This document shows, piece after piece, positions 6,171-15,399 of a stretch of DNA of 30,118 nucleotides (its first letter is position 1; the number at the start of each line of letters is the position of its first letter). Source of the stretch: a virus. The notes under the pieces are model-generated. The model did not search any database, had not been told where the DNA came from, and was given only the letters and a program-made list of their open reading frames with translations. The position numbers and the translations under genes were made by a program. The DNA is taken from IMG/VR virus record IMGVR_UViG_3300032296_001364, positions 1 to 30,118 of that record, one strand, 5' to 3'.

Positions 6171-8213
6171 ATGTTTAGTGTTGATTTTAGTTTCATAAAT
6201 ACAGAAGAGTTTTCTCCGGAAGCAAAAAGATTTCAAACAAATGCTTTAAGGGGAAAAGAATGCTATATTGACGAACCAAAAGAATCGTTAGCTTGGAAAG
6301 AATATTGGGATGAACAAGAATATTATTGTAGAAACGGATATTCTGTAGGTGGAATTAGAATTACAGGAGAACATTATTTTTATCTAAACTTTTGTCAGAT
6401 TAAATTAACTGCTGCTGGTAATGCTAAAGAAAGAGTTTCTAAACAAAAAGTAGAAAAGCAAGTTACATTTCCTGCATTTTGGGATAGTGACTGGTTTTAT
6501 TTTACAGAATGTGAAATAGCTAGAGAGTTGGGTGAACACATGATCATCCTTAAACCTAGACGTAGAGGGTATTCTTATAAGAATGCTGCAAAGTGTGCTT
6601 GGATGTATACCTTTACTAGAGCATCTACTTCATTAATTGTAGCTGAACTATCTACATACTCTGAAGAAACTATGGGTATGGCTGTTAACTATTTGAACTT
6701 TTTATCTTTATATACTGACTTTGGTAAGAACAGATTGGTCGATAAACCTAAAGAAGAAATACTTGCAGGGTTTGAACAAGATGGTATTAAACAAGGTTCT
6801 TTTAGTAAGATACTTGCTTTTACAACTAAAACTAATGCAGGTATTTTAAGGGGAAAAGATGCAAACATTGTATTGTTTGAAGAAGCAGGTACTTTTGGTA
6901 ACTTGCTTGCTACGTATAATGCAACTAAAGCTCTTGTACAAGAAGGTACAAATGTAAGTGGTCAAATGTTTGTTTTTGGAACAGGTGGGGACTTTGCAGG
7001 TGGTCAAGTGGATTTTGAAAAAATGTTTTATGATCCTGAAACATATGGGTTTAGAGCATATCAAAATGTATATGATGACGGTAGATCCGGAACAACTATT
7101 GGTTACTTTTTACCAGATTATTATTCTAAAGGTGGTTATATAAATAAAGGTATATCTGAAATAGAACCTGCTAAAATGGCTATTGAACAAGAAGTTGAAA
7201 GACTTAAAAGAAGTTCAAAAGACAGAAATGCTTTAGATGCTTATCTTGCAGAATTTCCAAGAACTCCCTCAGAAGCATTTATTAAAATAGGAACTAATAT
7301 TTTTCCTAAAGCTGAACTAAACCAACAGATTAATGAAATACGTTCTAGAAAAGAACTTCAGTATTTAGGTACTTGTGGTGAGTTATCAGTTAATCCTCAA
7401 GGAGTTGTAATTTTTGAACCCAAAGATGATTTAAAACCAATATTGAATTTTCCTTATAAACCTGATGTAGATGGTGAAGGTTGCTTTATACAATACCAAC
7501 CTCCTTATAAAAATGGTGGAGTTGTGCCCGCAGAACTATATTATATTGCTGTCGATCCTTATGCTATTGATAAAGGTAAAGATAAAAAGTTAACCAAAAG
7601 AGACTCATTAGGAGCAGCTTATGTTTTTAAAAGAGTAAATAATTTTTCAAAACCTTACGATTTAATTGTAGCTGAATACGTAGCTAGACCTAATTTACAC
7701 GATACTTTTAACAAAACTCTTTTTGATATGGCTGATTATTACAATTGTAAAATTGTATACGAGAACGATAGGGATGGTGATATAGAATCTTATGCTAGGG
7801 TTAATAAAAAACTTCATAGATTAGAATTTGAACTTACTGTTTACGATAGTAATGATGCTCCAAGAAGACAACTTGGAAGACGTTATGGTGTGAGTATGAG
7901 CAACATAGAAGTAAAAAAGACTGCTGTTTCTTATTTAAGAGATTGGCTTATAGCACCAAGAGATAAAGACATAAACGGTTTACAAGAACTAAATCTTCAT
8001 AAAATATATAGTATTCCTTTATTAGAAGAAATTATTAAATTTGATTATGAAGGAAACTTTGATAGGGTTTCTGCTTTACTTGTAGCAATGTTGTATAAAA
8101 AAGAACTTTTGTTAAAACCTGCTGTAACAGAAAAAAGATATAATCCCTATACAGATGATGAGTTTTTTAGAAGATTTGAACCTGATTTTGGTAATAATAG
8201 ATTAGAATATTAA
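6171..8213 (+). CDS. terL: Large terminase subunit (packaging ATPase-nuclease)
   Basis: A 680-aa protein with both terminase domains. The ATPase has a deviant Walker A at 129-137 (PRRRGYSYK) and a Walker B at 233-240 (IVLFEEAG) with the catalytic Glu pair. The RNase H-like nuclease shows D462 in YIAVDPYAID, an acidic block near E531 (ENDRDGD) and D631 in FDRVSALLVAM, the three expected acidic positions. TerL binds the portal, pumps DNA into the prohead and cuts the concatemer. The length and the R-rich Walker A agree with crAss-like terminases. It follows the candidate TerS by two bases and precedes the portal promoter. Confidence 0.93.
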   Translation: MFSVDFSFINTEEFSPEAKRFQTNALRGKECYIDEPKESLAWKEYWDEQEYYCRNGYSVGGIRITGEHYFYLNFCQIKLTAAGNAKERVSKQKVEKQVTFPAFWDSDWFYFTECEIARELGEHMIILKPRRRGYSYKNAAKCAWMYTFTRASTSLIVAELSTYSEETMGMAVNYLNFLSLYTDFGKNRLVDKPKEEILAGFEQDGIKQGSFSKILAFTTKTNAGILRGKDANIVLFEEAGTFGNLLATYNATKALVQEGTNVSGQMFVFGTGGDFAGGQVDFEKMFYDPETYGFRAYQNVYDDGRSGTTIGYFLPDYYSKGGYINKGISEIEPAKMAIEQEVERLKRSSKDRNALDAYLAEFPRTPSEAFIKIGTNIFPKAELNQQINEIRSRKELQYLGTCGELSVNPQGVVIFEPKDDLKPILNFPYKPDVDGEGCFIQYQPPYKNGGVVPAELYYIAVDPYAIDKGKDKKLTKRDSLGAAYVFKRVNNFSKPYDLIVAEYVARPNLHDTFNKTLFDMADYYNCKIVYENDRDGDIESYARVNKKLHRLEFELTVYDSNDAPRRQLGRRYGVSMSNIEVKKTAVSYLRDWLIAPRDKDINGLQELNLHKIYSIPLLEEIIKFDYEGNFDRVSALLVAMLYKKELLLKPAVTEKRYNPYTDDEFFRRFEPDFGNNRLEY

Positions 8214-8218
8214 CTTTG
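8188..8218 (+). promoter_or_regulatory. Promoter for portal gene
   Basis: TTG at 8188-8190, a 20-base spacer and TAACTTTG at 8211-8218 fit the Bacteroidota consensus exactly. The extension TAAC after the motif recurs at other late promoters. The portal ATG is 17 bases further on, giving a short leader. Confidence 0.65.
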
Positions 8219-8235
8219 TAACTTAAATACTTAAA

Positions 8236-10575
8236 ATGGAAGAAACTAACCAGGTAGGTATGATATTTGACATTCCGAATCAAAATATCAGCTATAACGA
8301 TAAAGTAAAGAAAGACTATGAATGGGGTAAATTAACAATTAATGCCTATATAGGTAGATCTACGTTTACTACTAATACTTGGAAACTTTGGTTAAAAAAG
8401 TTATACGATTACTATAACGGTAATATAAACATTGATGATTACAAACTAATTACAGAACCTTTTGGTAAACCTATTGAAGGTGAGTGGGCTGATGTAGAAA
8501 ATTATCCTATTATCAAAACTAAAGTAGATTTATTACATTCTGAGTTTAATAAACGTCCTAAAAGAGAAATGGTTTATGTTGTTAATGACGACGTTATTAC
8601 CAACATGACCGAAGAACTTAATGCTCAAATTAACACTTCTCTTGAAGATCTTTTTGTAAACAACTTAAATAAACTAGGTGTTCCTACCGGAGTTGAAGCT
8701 GAAGAGCCTGAAATTCCTGAAAGAATTAAAGAACAATTTGAACAAAGCTATCTAGACAAAAGAGCGATAAATGGACAAAAGGCATTGAATTATATTAAAA
8801 TGCAACAAAGGCTAGATGAAAAGTTTAGTTTAGAGTTTTTCCATTGGTTAGTAGCAGGTGAAGTTTATTCTTATAGAGGTGTGCTTCATGATGAAGTTAT
8901 ATATGAGCCAGTTAATCCGTTAGATATGGATTTTGATAAAGATCCGGACATTCAATTTGTTGAAGATGGCGATTGGGTCGTAAGGAGAAAATATATGCAC
9001 CCTTCAAGTATCATAGATGCTTTTTATGACGAACTATCTCCTGAAGACATTAAACAAATTGATACTTTAGCTATACAAGGACCAGCTATTACTTCTAACT
9101 CAGCAGTGTATTGGGATAGGTCTACAGGATTCAAACAATGGTCAAGACTTATTGAAGTAATGCACGTTTGTTGGAAATCTCGTAAGAAAATAGGTATTGT
9201 AGATTTTATAGATGAATTCGGTCAAGCTCAATCAGTAGAAGTTGATGAGGTTTATACACCTGCAGAAAACGAAACTATTACTTGGCATTGGGTTAATGAA
9301 GTATGGGAAGGTTATAGAATAGGTACATTAATGTTTAAAAAGATAAGACCTGTACCTAATCAAAGAGGAAACTTAGACAATCTTTCTAAATGTAAATTAC
9401 CTTATAACGGTAGAATACTTTCAAATGTAAATTCAACTAATGTATCTTTAGTATCCTTAGGTATACCTTATCAAAAACTATATAATGCAACTTTTCATCG
9501 TATGAAATTAGCTATGGCTAAAATGAAAGATGATATGGCATTGATTGATATTAATTGGAAACCTACAGGTTGGACAATGGATAAATGGTTAGAGTATGCT
9601 GATAGAGTAAGTATGTTGTTTGTTGATTATGCAAAAGATTCAGTTAAAATGAATGCTACTCATCAAACAAGATTGCAATTAGCTTCTCAAACTATAAAAA
9701 TGTATACAGAACTTTTAGCATTTATTAAAAGTGAATGGGAAGAAGTTTGTGGTATAACCAGACAAAGAGAAGGTCAAGTAAATACTTCTGAAACAGTAGG
9801 TGGTGTAGAGAGAGCAGTATTACAAAGTTCATTAATTACTGAAATATATTTTACTCACTTTGATCAATTTAAAAAACGTGACTTAGAAGCACTTATTGAT
9901 TACTCTAAGATTGCTTGGATTAATGGTAAAAAAGCAAGTTTTGTAATGCCTGATTCTGCTGGTCCTATTTATATGGATATTAACGGAATAGAACATTGTG
10001 AAACGGAATACGGTATTGGAGTTTCTGATTCAAGTAAGGAACAAGAAAGAGCTAATACTATTAAACAATTAGTTCAACCAATGTTACAAAATGGTATTCA
10101 AGCATCTGCAGTTGCAGAAGTTATTGACTCAGAAACTATAGCTGAAGCAAAAACTAAACTTAAAGCTGCTGAAAGAAAACTTCAAGAATACGAACAATTT
10201 GTAGCTAAACAAGAACAAGAAGCTCAAGTAGCTCTTGTAGAAAAACAAAAAGAAGTTGTTACTTTACAGCAAGAATATACTTTAGAACAAATAGATAGAA
10301 AAGGTGAGTGGGATTTAAGAGGTAAAGAACTTACTGCATTAGGTATGGATGAAGGCGATGACAATGCAGCTATCCAAAAAGCAATGATTGATGCAGGTTT
10401 AAAAGAAAAAGAACTCTTGTTAAAAAATAAAGAAATTGATGCTAATCAATTGAATGATGATAAGAGAATGAGACACGAAAAAGAAATGAAAGAAAAAGAC
10501 CTTGAAATTAAAAATAAAGAGATAGCTAGTAAAGAAAAAATAGCTAGATCTAAACCAAAACCAAAAAGTAAATAA
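8236..10575 (+). CDS. Portal protein
   Basis: A 779-aa protein directly after TerL, as expected of a portal. The N-terminal region (YEWGKLTINAY, LYDYYNGNIN, YPIIKTKVDLLHSEFNKRP) resembles crAss-like portals: a helical wing followed by the 'N-G-x-I' and 'L-x-(G/S)E-x-x-KRP' blocks. The middle holds the clip and stem-forming stretches. From about residue 636 to the end it becomes a long charged coiled coil (EAKTKLKAAERKLQEYEQF..., and KEKDLEIKNKEIASKEK) with a Lys/Pro/Ser tail. This would form the barrel/crown inside the head. Portals form the dodecameric vertex through which TerL pumps DNA and on which the neck rings assemble. Confidence 0.88.
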   Translation: MEETNQVGMIFDIPNQNISYNDKVKKDYEWGKLTINAYIGRSTFTTNTWKLWLKKLYDYYNGNINIDDYKLITEPFGKPIEGEWADVENYPIIKTKVDLLHSEFNKRPKREMVYVVNDDVITNMTEELNAQINTSLEDLFVNNLNKLGVPTGVEAEEPEIPERIKEQFEQSYLDKRAINGQKALNYIKMQQRLDEKFSLEFFHWLVAGEVYSYRGVLHDEVIYEPVNPLDMDFDKDPDIQFVEDGDWVVRRKYMHPSSIIDAFYDELSPEDIKQIDTLAIQGPAITSNSAVYWDRSTGFKQWSRLIEVMHVCWKSRKKIGIVDFIDEFGQAQSVEVDEVYTPAENETITWHWVNEVWEGYRIGTLMFKKIRPVPNQRGNLDNLSKCKLPYNGRILSNVNSTNVSLVSLGIPYQKLYNATFHRMKLAMAKMKDDMALIDINWKPTGWTMDKWLEYADRVSMLFVDYAKDSVKMNATHQTRLQLASQTIKMYTELLAFIKSEWEEVCGITRQREGQVNTSETVGGVERAVLQSSLITEIYFTHFDQFKKRDLEALIDYSKIAWINGKKASFVMPDSAGPIYMDINGIEHCETEYGIGVSDSSKEQERANTIKQLVQPMLQNGIQASAVAEVIDSETIAEAKTKLKAAERKLQEYEQFVAKQEQEAQVALVEKQKEVVTLQQEYTLEQIDRKGEWDLRGKELTALGMDEGDDNAAIQKAMIDAGLKEKELLLKNKEIDANQLNDDKRMRHEKEMKEKDLEIKNKEIASKEKIARSKPKPKSK

Positions 10576-10603
10576 GTGCTATATATATAAGTACTAATGA
10601 TAT

Positions 10604-10636
10604 TTGAAATTAAGAACGAATAACAATTTAAATTTG
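10604..10636 (+). promoter_or_regulatory. Promoter for scaffold-capsid unit
   Basis: TTG at 10604-10606, a 22-base spacer and TAAATTTG at 10629-10636 fit the consensus with a slightly long spacer. The motif continues TAAT, close to the TAAC of the other late promoters. The ATG at 10646 follows after 9 bases, so the leader would be very short. Confidence 0.45.
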
Positions 10637-10645
10637 TAATAGAAA

Positions 10646-11731
10646 ATGAGTGAACCAAAACCAAGTGAAGGGTTTGACGATTTAGATTTTGATTTATCTA
10701 AAGTAGTCCCTGACCCGAAGGGAGATAGTCTTAAGACAGACTTAGACCCTGAGCCTACACCGGAACCAACTCCGGAACCTAAAAGAGGTAGGCCTAAAAA
10801 AGTTGAACCAACTCCAGCTCCAGTTGTTGATCCAGAACCAGAGCCGGAACCAGAACCTGAACCTACAGATGATCCTGAACCTATTGAGTCAAGTTTGTTT
10901 AAAACTTTAGCTGAATCGTTAGGGATTGAATTAGGTGAAGAAGATGAGTATGAAGAGACTGAAGAAGGATTAGCCAAGTTTGTTTCTACTACTGCTGATA
11001 AATTAGCAGATTCGAAACTAAACGGTTGGTTAGAATCTCTTCCTTCTGTAGCTTCTGATTTCTTTGATTATCTTCAAATGCTTGGTGAAGAAGCAAACGA
11101 AGATAACGTTAAAAAGTTCTTTACTTCTGTGAACCCTGAAATAGATTTTAAATCTATTGATTTGACTAATGAAGATGCTCAAAAAGCTGTAATGCGTACA
11201 TTCTATAAAAAGATGGATTATACAGATGAAGAAATTAAAGAAGCATTAGATGATTTAGAAATTGGAGGTACTTTAGCAAAGAGTGCTAAAATTGCTTCTG
11301 CTAAATTAGCTGCTAAACAAGATCTAGAAAGAAATGAGCTTATTGAAAAACAAAAAGCTGCTGATTTAGAAAAAAGAGAAAAAATTAAAAGGTATTGGGA
11401 TAGTGTAGGCTCTACCATTAAATCCGGTAAAGTTGGAAACTTTAACATTCCTACTACTGAACAACAAGGAGTTTTAGAATATATGTCTAAACCTACTAAA
11501 TCAGGAGTTCCACAATTGCAAGAAGATTTAAATGCAATGAGTGTAGAAGACAGAATCCAGTTAGCAATAGCTGTAAAAAACAAATTTAATCTAAGTAAGT
11601 ATATATCAGCTGCTGTAAAAACAGCACAAGCTTCTACTCTAAAAGATAGACTCGCAAAAGGCGGTGTTAAACTTAAGGGTGGTGCTCAAGCTACAACTTT
11701 ATCAGATGATATAGAGTTTACTATTAAATAA
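10646..11731 (+). CDS. Acidic head scaffolding-like protein with AT-hook
   Basis: A 361-aa acidic protein between portal and MCP, the usual scaffold position. Residues 34-79 are Glu-Pro/Thr-Pro repeats, interrupted at 46-52 by KRGRPKK, a textbook AT-hook (basic-GRP-basic). The rest is helical: GIELGEEDEYEETEEGLAKF, a coiled coil at about 210-250 (DLERNELIEKQKAADLEKREK) and a basic C-terminal part (KTAQASTLKDRLAKGG). Scaffolds are elongated, charged, helical proteins that template capsid assembly and leave or are degraded. The AT-hook is odd for a scaffold and might attract DNA or only be low-complexity drift. A permanent internal head protein is the alternative. Confidence 0.65.
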   Translation: MSEPKPSEGFDDLDFDLSKVVPDPKGDSLKTDLDPEPTPEPTPEPKRGRPKKVEPTPAPVVDPEPEPEPEPEPTDDPEPIESSLFKTLAESLGIELGEEDEYEETEEGLAKFVSTTADKLADSKLNGWLESLPSVASDFFDYLQMLGEEANEDNVKKFFTSVNPEIDFKSIDLTNEDAQKAVMRTFYKKMDYTDEEIKEALDDLEIGGTLAKSAKIASAKLAAKQDLERNELIEKQKAADLEKREKIKRYWDSVGSTIKSGKVGNFNIPTTEQQGVLEYMSKPTKSGVPQLQEDLNAMSVEDRIQLAIAVKNKFNLSKYISAAVKTAQASTLKDRLAKGGVKLKGGAQATTLSDDIEFTIK

Positions 11732-11763
11732 AAAAACAATTTAAAAAAAAATAAAAACAAACA

Positions 11764-13212
11764 ATGGCACAATTTCTAATGGACCAAGTGTGGAATGAAC
11801 AAATGAAAAGCAATGATGCTTCGTTTGCTCGTTTGATTAACGCACAACCTGACAAAATCGCTCCTGTACTCACACATATGATGGGTCAAGAGAGTTCTCG
11901 TTTCCCGCTTATGTATCTTTCTGAAGGTATGCAAGCTATTCAAGAAGTTGATGGTGATGAGTTTGAATACGACGTAATTGGTCGTATGCTCAAAGCTGTT
12001 CCTCTTCAAGCTCCTCCTACAGGTTCTTATGCAAGCTCTTCTGGAGTTAGCGGAACTGAATTTACTCTTTACTTTAATGAAGGTATCTTCCCTGTAGGTT
12101 ACACTATTCTTTCACCTTTAGGTTACCAACTTCGTATTACAGGACGTAATAACAGTAATGGTAACTGGGCTTACACTGTGAAGTTAGTAGTTAAAAATCT
12201 TTCAGAGTCTTTACCTGCAAGTGAGCTTGCAACCGGTGCATTGTATGCTTGTGGTTGGAACTCTGTAGCAAGTTTCGGTTCATTCGGAAGTTTGTCTACT
12301 TCAACTGCTCCTGTTAAAGTTCGTGGTGATGTGGGTACTATTCGTAAAGGTTATGCTTACGAAGGTAACATCAAATATCGTAAAGCTAAGACTGTTCAAC
12401 TTGACACTAAAAATGGTGGAACAAAAGAAATGTATTGGCCTTATGAAGAGTATCAGCACAATATGAGTTTCCGTATCGAATGTGAAACTAACTACTGGTA
12501 TTCTCAATCAAACCGTGATGCTTATGGTGTTATCAATGAGCGTGACGAACAAGGTAATCCTATCGTAAGGGGTTCAGGTATGTTTGAGCAAATTAGTAAC
12601 AAAGATACTTATGGTACTTTGACTGCTGATAAGATTGACCAAACTATTCGTGATACTTTCTACGGTATGAGTGATGCTGAAAATAAAGTAATTACTCTTT
12701 TCACCGGTGTGGGTGGACGTATGGCTTTTGACCAAGCTATGAAGGCAGAACTTTCTAATCGTGGTTACATCAAATTAACTGACAACAAGTTTGTTGGTGG
12801 ATCTGGTTACAACTTGAGTTTAGGTGGTTTCTTCGATACTTACCAACACGTTGATGGTTACAAAGTAATTATCAAAACTGCATCTCTTTTTGATAATGGA
12901 CCACAAGCTTTAGCTTCTCCTAAACACCCTAATTATCCTAACCTTCCTCTTGAGTCTTTCAGGATGGCATTCGTAGATACTTCTACTTATGATGGTATGA
13001 GTAACTTGGTTATGGTGTCTAAAAAAGGACGTGCTATGTTACGTGGTATGGTTAAAGGTATCAACGAAGCTGCTTCAGGTACTAGCTTCTCTGCAAACGA
13101 TGTGATTTCTACCGATAAAGATGGTAGCTCAGTTCACTTCTTAAAAGCAGGTCAAGTAGTATTGAGACGTTTCAATACCTCAGTAGATCTTAAGTGTATT
13201 GCTGGATTGTAG
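11764..13212 (+). CDS. Major capsid protein (HK97 fold, crAss type)
   Basis: A 482-aa protein whose N-terminus (MAQFLMDQVWNEQ, then PVLTHMMGQESSRFPLMYLSEG) matches crAss-like MCPs as I know them. The rest is consistent with an HK97-fold shell protein: an E-loop-like region (YDVIGRMLKAVPL), a long mixed middle with many Gly/Asn turns, and a C-terminal A-domain-like end (GQVVLRRFNTSVDLK). Arginine is almost always CGT here, against AGA in TerL and the portal, the sign of very high expression. The leader is an A-rich run ending AAAACAAACA with no Shine-Dalgarno. An intrinsic terminator follows at 13225-13255. Confidence 0.92.
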   Translation: MAQFLMDQVWNEQMKSNDASFARLINAQPDKIAPVLTHMMGQESSRFPLMYLSEGMQAIQEVDGDEFEYDVIGRMLKAVPLQAPPTGSYASSSGVSGTEFTLYFNEGIFPVGYTILSPLGYQLRITGRNNSNGNWAYTVKLVVKNLSESLPASELATGALYACGWNSVASFGSFGSLSTSTAPVKVRGDVGTIRKGYAYEGNIKYRKAKTVQLDTKNGGTKEMYWPYEEYQHNMSFRIECETNYWYSQSNRDAYGVINERDEQGNPIVRGSGMFEQISNKDTYGTLTADKIDQTIRDTFYGMSDAENKVITLFTGVGGRMAFDQAMKAELSNRGYIKLTDNKFVGGSGYNLSLGGFFDTYQHVDGYKVIIKTASLFDNGPQALASPKHPNYPNLPLESFRMAFVDTSTYDGMSNLVMVSKKGRAMLRGMVKGINEAASGTSFSANDVISTDKDGSSVHFLKAGQVVLRRFNTSVDLKCIAGL

Positions 13213-13224
13213 ATTATAAATAAT

Positions 13225-13255
13225 AAAGGGGGAGAGTAAAATCTTCCCCTTTTAT
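13225..13255 (+). terminator. Intrinsic terminator after MCP
   Basis: Arms 13225-13235 and 13242-13252 pair over 11 bp, one as G-U, with loop GTAAAA and a T-rich tail beginning inside the right arm (TTTTATT). It would end most MCP transcripts and let readthrough supply the genes after it. Confidence 0.8.
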
Positions 13256-13287
13256 TAAAAAAATAAAAGAATAAAAGAAAAAGAAAA

Positions 13288-14166
13288 ATGAAAACGATTA
13301 AAATTCAAAGAAAAGAAGTCCGTAGATACGGTGTTCACGTTTCGTTGACCCAAGAAAGGTCAGCAACAATCGGAGGTTACTTGTTAAAATCAGGAGCCAC
13401 CGGAACAGGTTTAACTTTTGACCAAATGAAAAAATGGATGCCGGGTATTCTAGGAGTAGAATATACTGACCCTAAATTCAGAGCAGAAGTTACAAAACAT
13501 TTTAACAATGTAATGATTCCTATTCCTTATGAGGGAAAAGAACTTAACATTACATTAGATGAAAGTGGAGAACCTGAAAATCTTGATGATTATATTAAAT
13601 ATCTTTTTGTAAAGAATCATCCAAAAGTAGCAGAATCAAAAAGTGTTTCTGATATGGACCAATACAAAGAGTACTATATTGAAGATCAAGAGTTAGAGCA
13701 ATCTAAGAAAACTAAAAAACTTAGGTCTAAAACTTCAGCTACTATTAAATTTGCTGAATTGATTAATGACGAAGTTAAGTTGGATTGGGTAGCTAGAGAG
13801 CTTACGGTAAAATATCCTAAAGAGTTAGGTTCTATTGCGGTTCTTACTTCTTTACCTAAAGAAGAAAAAGAACTTAAAGTTTCTGAAGTGTTTGAGAAAG
13901 ACCCAGATTACTTTATGCAAGTAGTATCAGATTCTGATTTGTCTTACAAAGCTCAAATCGCTTCTATGGTTGAAAGTCAAATCATTCAGAAAGTGGGTAA
14001 CGAATATGTTTATGGTTCTGAACCATTAGGTAACTTAGAAGGTGCAATTGCATATTTGAAAAATCCTAATAACTCTGAAGCATATACTATTATGTTAGCT
14101 AAACTTACTAATATGGGAGTAGGCTTTAAACAAAAAGAGGCAAAAAAAGTTGAAAAAGTAAAATAA
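13288..14166 (+). CDS. Post-capsid structural protein, crAss-conserved type, unknown
   Basis: A 292-aa protein right after the MCP and its terminator. The N-terminal 70 residues hold IQRKEVRRYGVHVSLTQ and TFDQMKKWMPGILGVEYTDPKF, followed by a beta stretch with MIPIPYEGKELNITLDESGEP. The second half is helical (IKFAELINDEVKLDWVARELTV) and ends in a basic tail. The position after MCP fits a capsid auxiliary or vertex protein of crAss-like phages, but I cannot assign it to a specific virion part. Arginine codons return to AGA, so it is expressed less than the MCP. It has no promoter of its own, so it depends on readthrough of the MCP terminator. Confidence 0.65.
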   Translation: MKTIKIQRKEVRRYGVHVSLTQERSATIGGYLLKSGATGTGLTFDQMKKWMPGILGVEYTDPKFRAEVTKHFNNVMIPIPYEGKELNITLDESGEPENLDDYIKYLFVKNHPKVAESKSVSDMDQYKEYYIEDQELEQSKKTKKLRSKTSATIKFAELINDEVKLDWVARELTVKYPKELGSIAVLTSLPKEEKELKVSEVFEKDPDYFMQVVSDSDLSYKAQIASMVESQIIQKVGNEYVYGSEPLGNLEGAIAYLKNPNNSEAYTIMLAKLTNMGVGFKQKEAKKVEKVK

Positions 14167-14171
14167 AAAAA

Positions 14172-14199
14172 ACTCACCTATTGTAAAAGATAGGTGAGT
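14172..14199. other. Stem-loop between structural gene and tRNA
   Basis: A perfect 10-bp stem (14172-14181 with 14190-14199) closes an 8-base loop. The T-run needed for rightward termination is absent; instead an A-run precedes it, so it would terminate leftward transcription, where no gene is seen. It ends only 4 bases before the tRNA and could instead mark or shape the 5' processing site, or stabilise the upstream mRNA end. Confidence 0.5.
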
Positions 14200-14203
14200 A
14201 TAT

Positions 14204-14277
14204 CGTGGGATGGAGCAGCTTGGTAGCTCGTTGGACTCATAATCCAAAGGTCGAAGGTTCAAATCCTTCTCCCGCAA
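14204..14277 (+). tRNA. Initiator-type tRNA-Met (anticodon CAT)
   Basis: A complete 74-base cloverleaf without encoded CCA; bases after A73 read CAA. The anticodon CAT is at 14238-14240 in loop CTCATAA. It carries three initiator marks: an unpaired C1-A72 end of the acceptor stem (CGTGGGA against TCCCGCA), a D stem GAGC/GCTC with A11-T24, and close overall likeness to bacterial fMet tRNAs (GGAGCAGC..GGTAGCTCG, AAGGTCG). Of the three anticodon-stem G-C pairs typical of initiators, two remain and the innermost is A-T (TTGGA/TCCAA). It lies in the same direction as the structural operon. It may boost initiation late in infection. Confidence 0.9.
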
Positions 14278-14290
14278 CAAATAAAATGAT

Positions 14291-15361
14291 ATGAATATAC
14301 AAGAAATGCACGTAGCTATCAACACTGAAATGAATAAAATCAATTCAGCTTTGTTTGAGGTTCTTTTACCTCAAGAGATAGACTTTGCAATAAACAATAG
14401 TATATTACGTTTCATCAAACAACGTTATAGTGCTGACTCAAATCTTAAAAGAAAAGGTTTTGAAATGAGTCAGAAAAGAATTGATGATCTTAGAACTTTA
14501 ATTACACCTAATTATACAGCAAAAGCATTTGTACCTAATTCTTATGACCCGGATTTAGCAGAAAAAGTTTTGTTTTATTTTCCTGGAGATTATATGTTTT
14601 CTGTAAATGCTAGGTTTAAAGTAGCTGATAACGAATGTGGTACTTTTACTTATACTACGTCTACAGTACAATATTCTTTAGATATGTTAGACATTAATGC
14701 TTTGGGTATAACTAACTGGGCTAATTTTAGAATTAGAAACAATACTGATAGTTATGTATTAAGTTTGGGTGCCGATGCTACTGAATACAATGCAACTGAT
14801 GATTTAACTTACATTGTAAGGATAATTCTTCAAAAACTTAGAGACCAATATAACTTTTCACAATATGAATTTTATTGGGAAAATTATCATGGTACTTATT
14901 ATAAAAATAAAATAATTATAGTTAATAAGACTGCTACTGATTGGGAATATGCAACAGATGGTAGTACTTATACTGATTGGACTGCTTCTACAGAAACAGC
15001 TTTGACGTATTATAGTAATACGCCAAATTCTACAACAAGTGGAAAGTTAGTTCAAGAAGATGATATATTTGCAATGCAAGTTGATCCGTTTAACAAGACG
15101 GTACCTGACTTTCCATTGTACTTTACGTCTAACTATAACTATAACGTTTATATAGATAGAAATATATTTGTTGTAACAGATGGAATTTTATCGTATATTC
15201 GTAACCCGAAAACTGTATCTTTTTATTTAAATCAGGATTGTGATTTACCTGAGCATACACATAGTGAAATTGTAAGTATGACTGTAGATTATATTCTTGA
15301 GACTGTGCAAGCAGGAGAAAGATACAAAACGCATCAAGAAATTGTTGCGACAAATGAGTAA
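14291..15361 (+). CDS. crAss-like neck ring protein (portal-proximal type)
   Basis: A 356-aa protein whose start, MNIQEMHVAINTEMNKINSA followed by LPQEIDFAINNSILRFIKQRY, resembles conserved crAss-like neck proteins that form rings below the portal. The first 80 residues are helical, ending in FEMSQKRIDDLRTLI, a block typical of this family. The remainder is beta-rich with many aromatic residues (DRNIFVVTDGILSYIRNP) and ends in a short helix (HSEIVSMTVDYILETVQAGERY). By analogy it contacts the portal and begins the tail. It is separated from the other two ring-type genes by 9 kb of fibre and lysis genes. It starts 14 bases after the tRNA. Confidence 0.75.
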   Translation: MNIQEMHVAINTEMNKINSALFEVLLPQEIDFAINNSILRFIKQRYSADSNLKRKGFEMSQKRIDDLRTLITPNYTAKAFVPNSYDPDLAEKVLFYFPGDYMFSVNARFKVADNECGTFTYTTSTVQYSLDMLDINALGITNWANFRIRNNTDSYVLSLGADATEYNATDDLTYIVRIILQKLRDQYNFSQYEFYWENYHGTYYKNKIIIVNKTATDWEYATDGSTYTDWTASTETALTYYSNTPNSTTSGKLVQEDDIFAMQVDPFNKTVPDFPLYFTSNYNYNVYIDRNIFVVTDGILSYIRNPKTVSFYLNQDCDLPEHTHSEIVSMTVDYILETVQAGERYKTHQEIVATNE

Positions 15362-15399
15362 ATTTTTTAATTATTAATAACAACTAAACAAACAAAACA

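Noticed and set aside
10576-10600. Small AT hairpin after the portal gene
   Set aside because: A 6-bp stem with an AT-only loop and no T-run is too weak to call a terminator.
10594-10977. Leftward Ser/Gly-repeat ORF
   Set aside because: It is the mirror of the Glu-Pro repeat of the scaffold-like gene; the Gly-Ser runs come from reading that repeat backwards.
14095-14343. Leftward ORF across the tRNA
   Set aside because: It covers the tRNA and the ends of two real genes; overlap with a structured RNA gene makes it unlikely.
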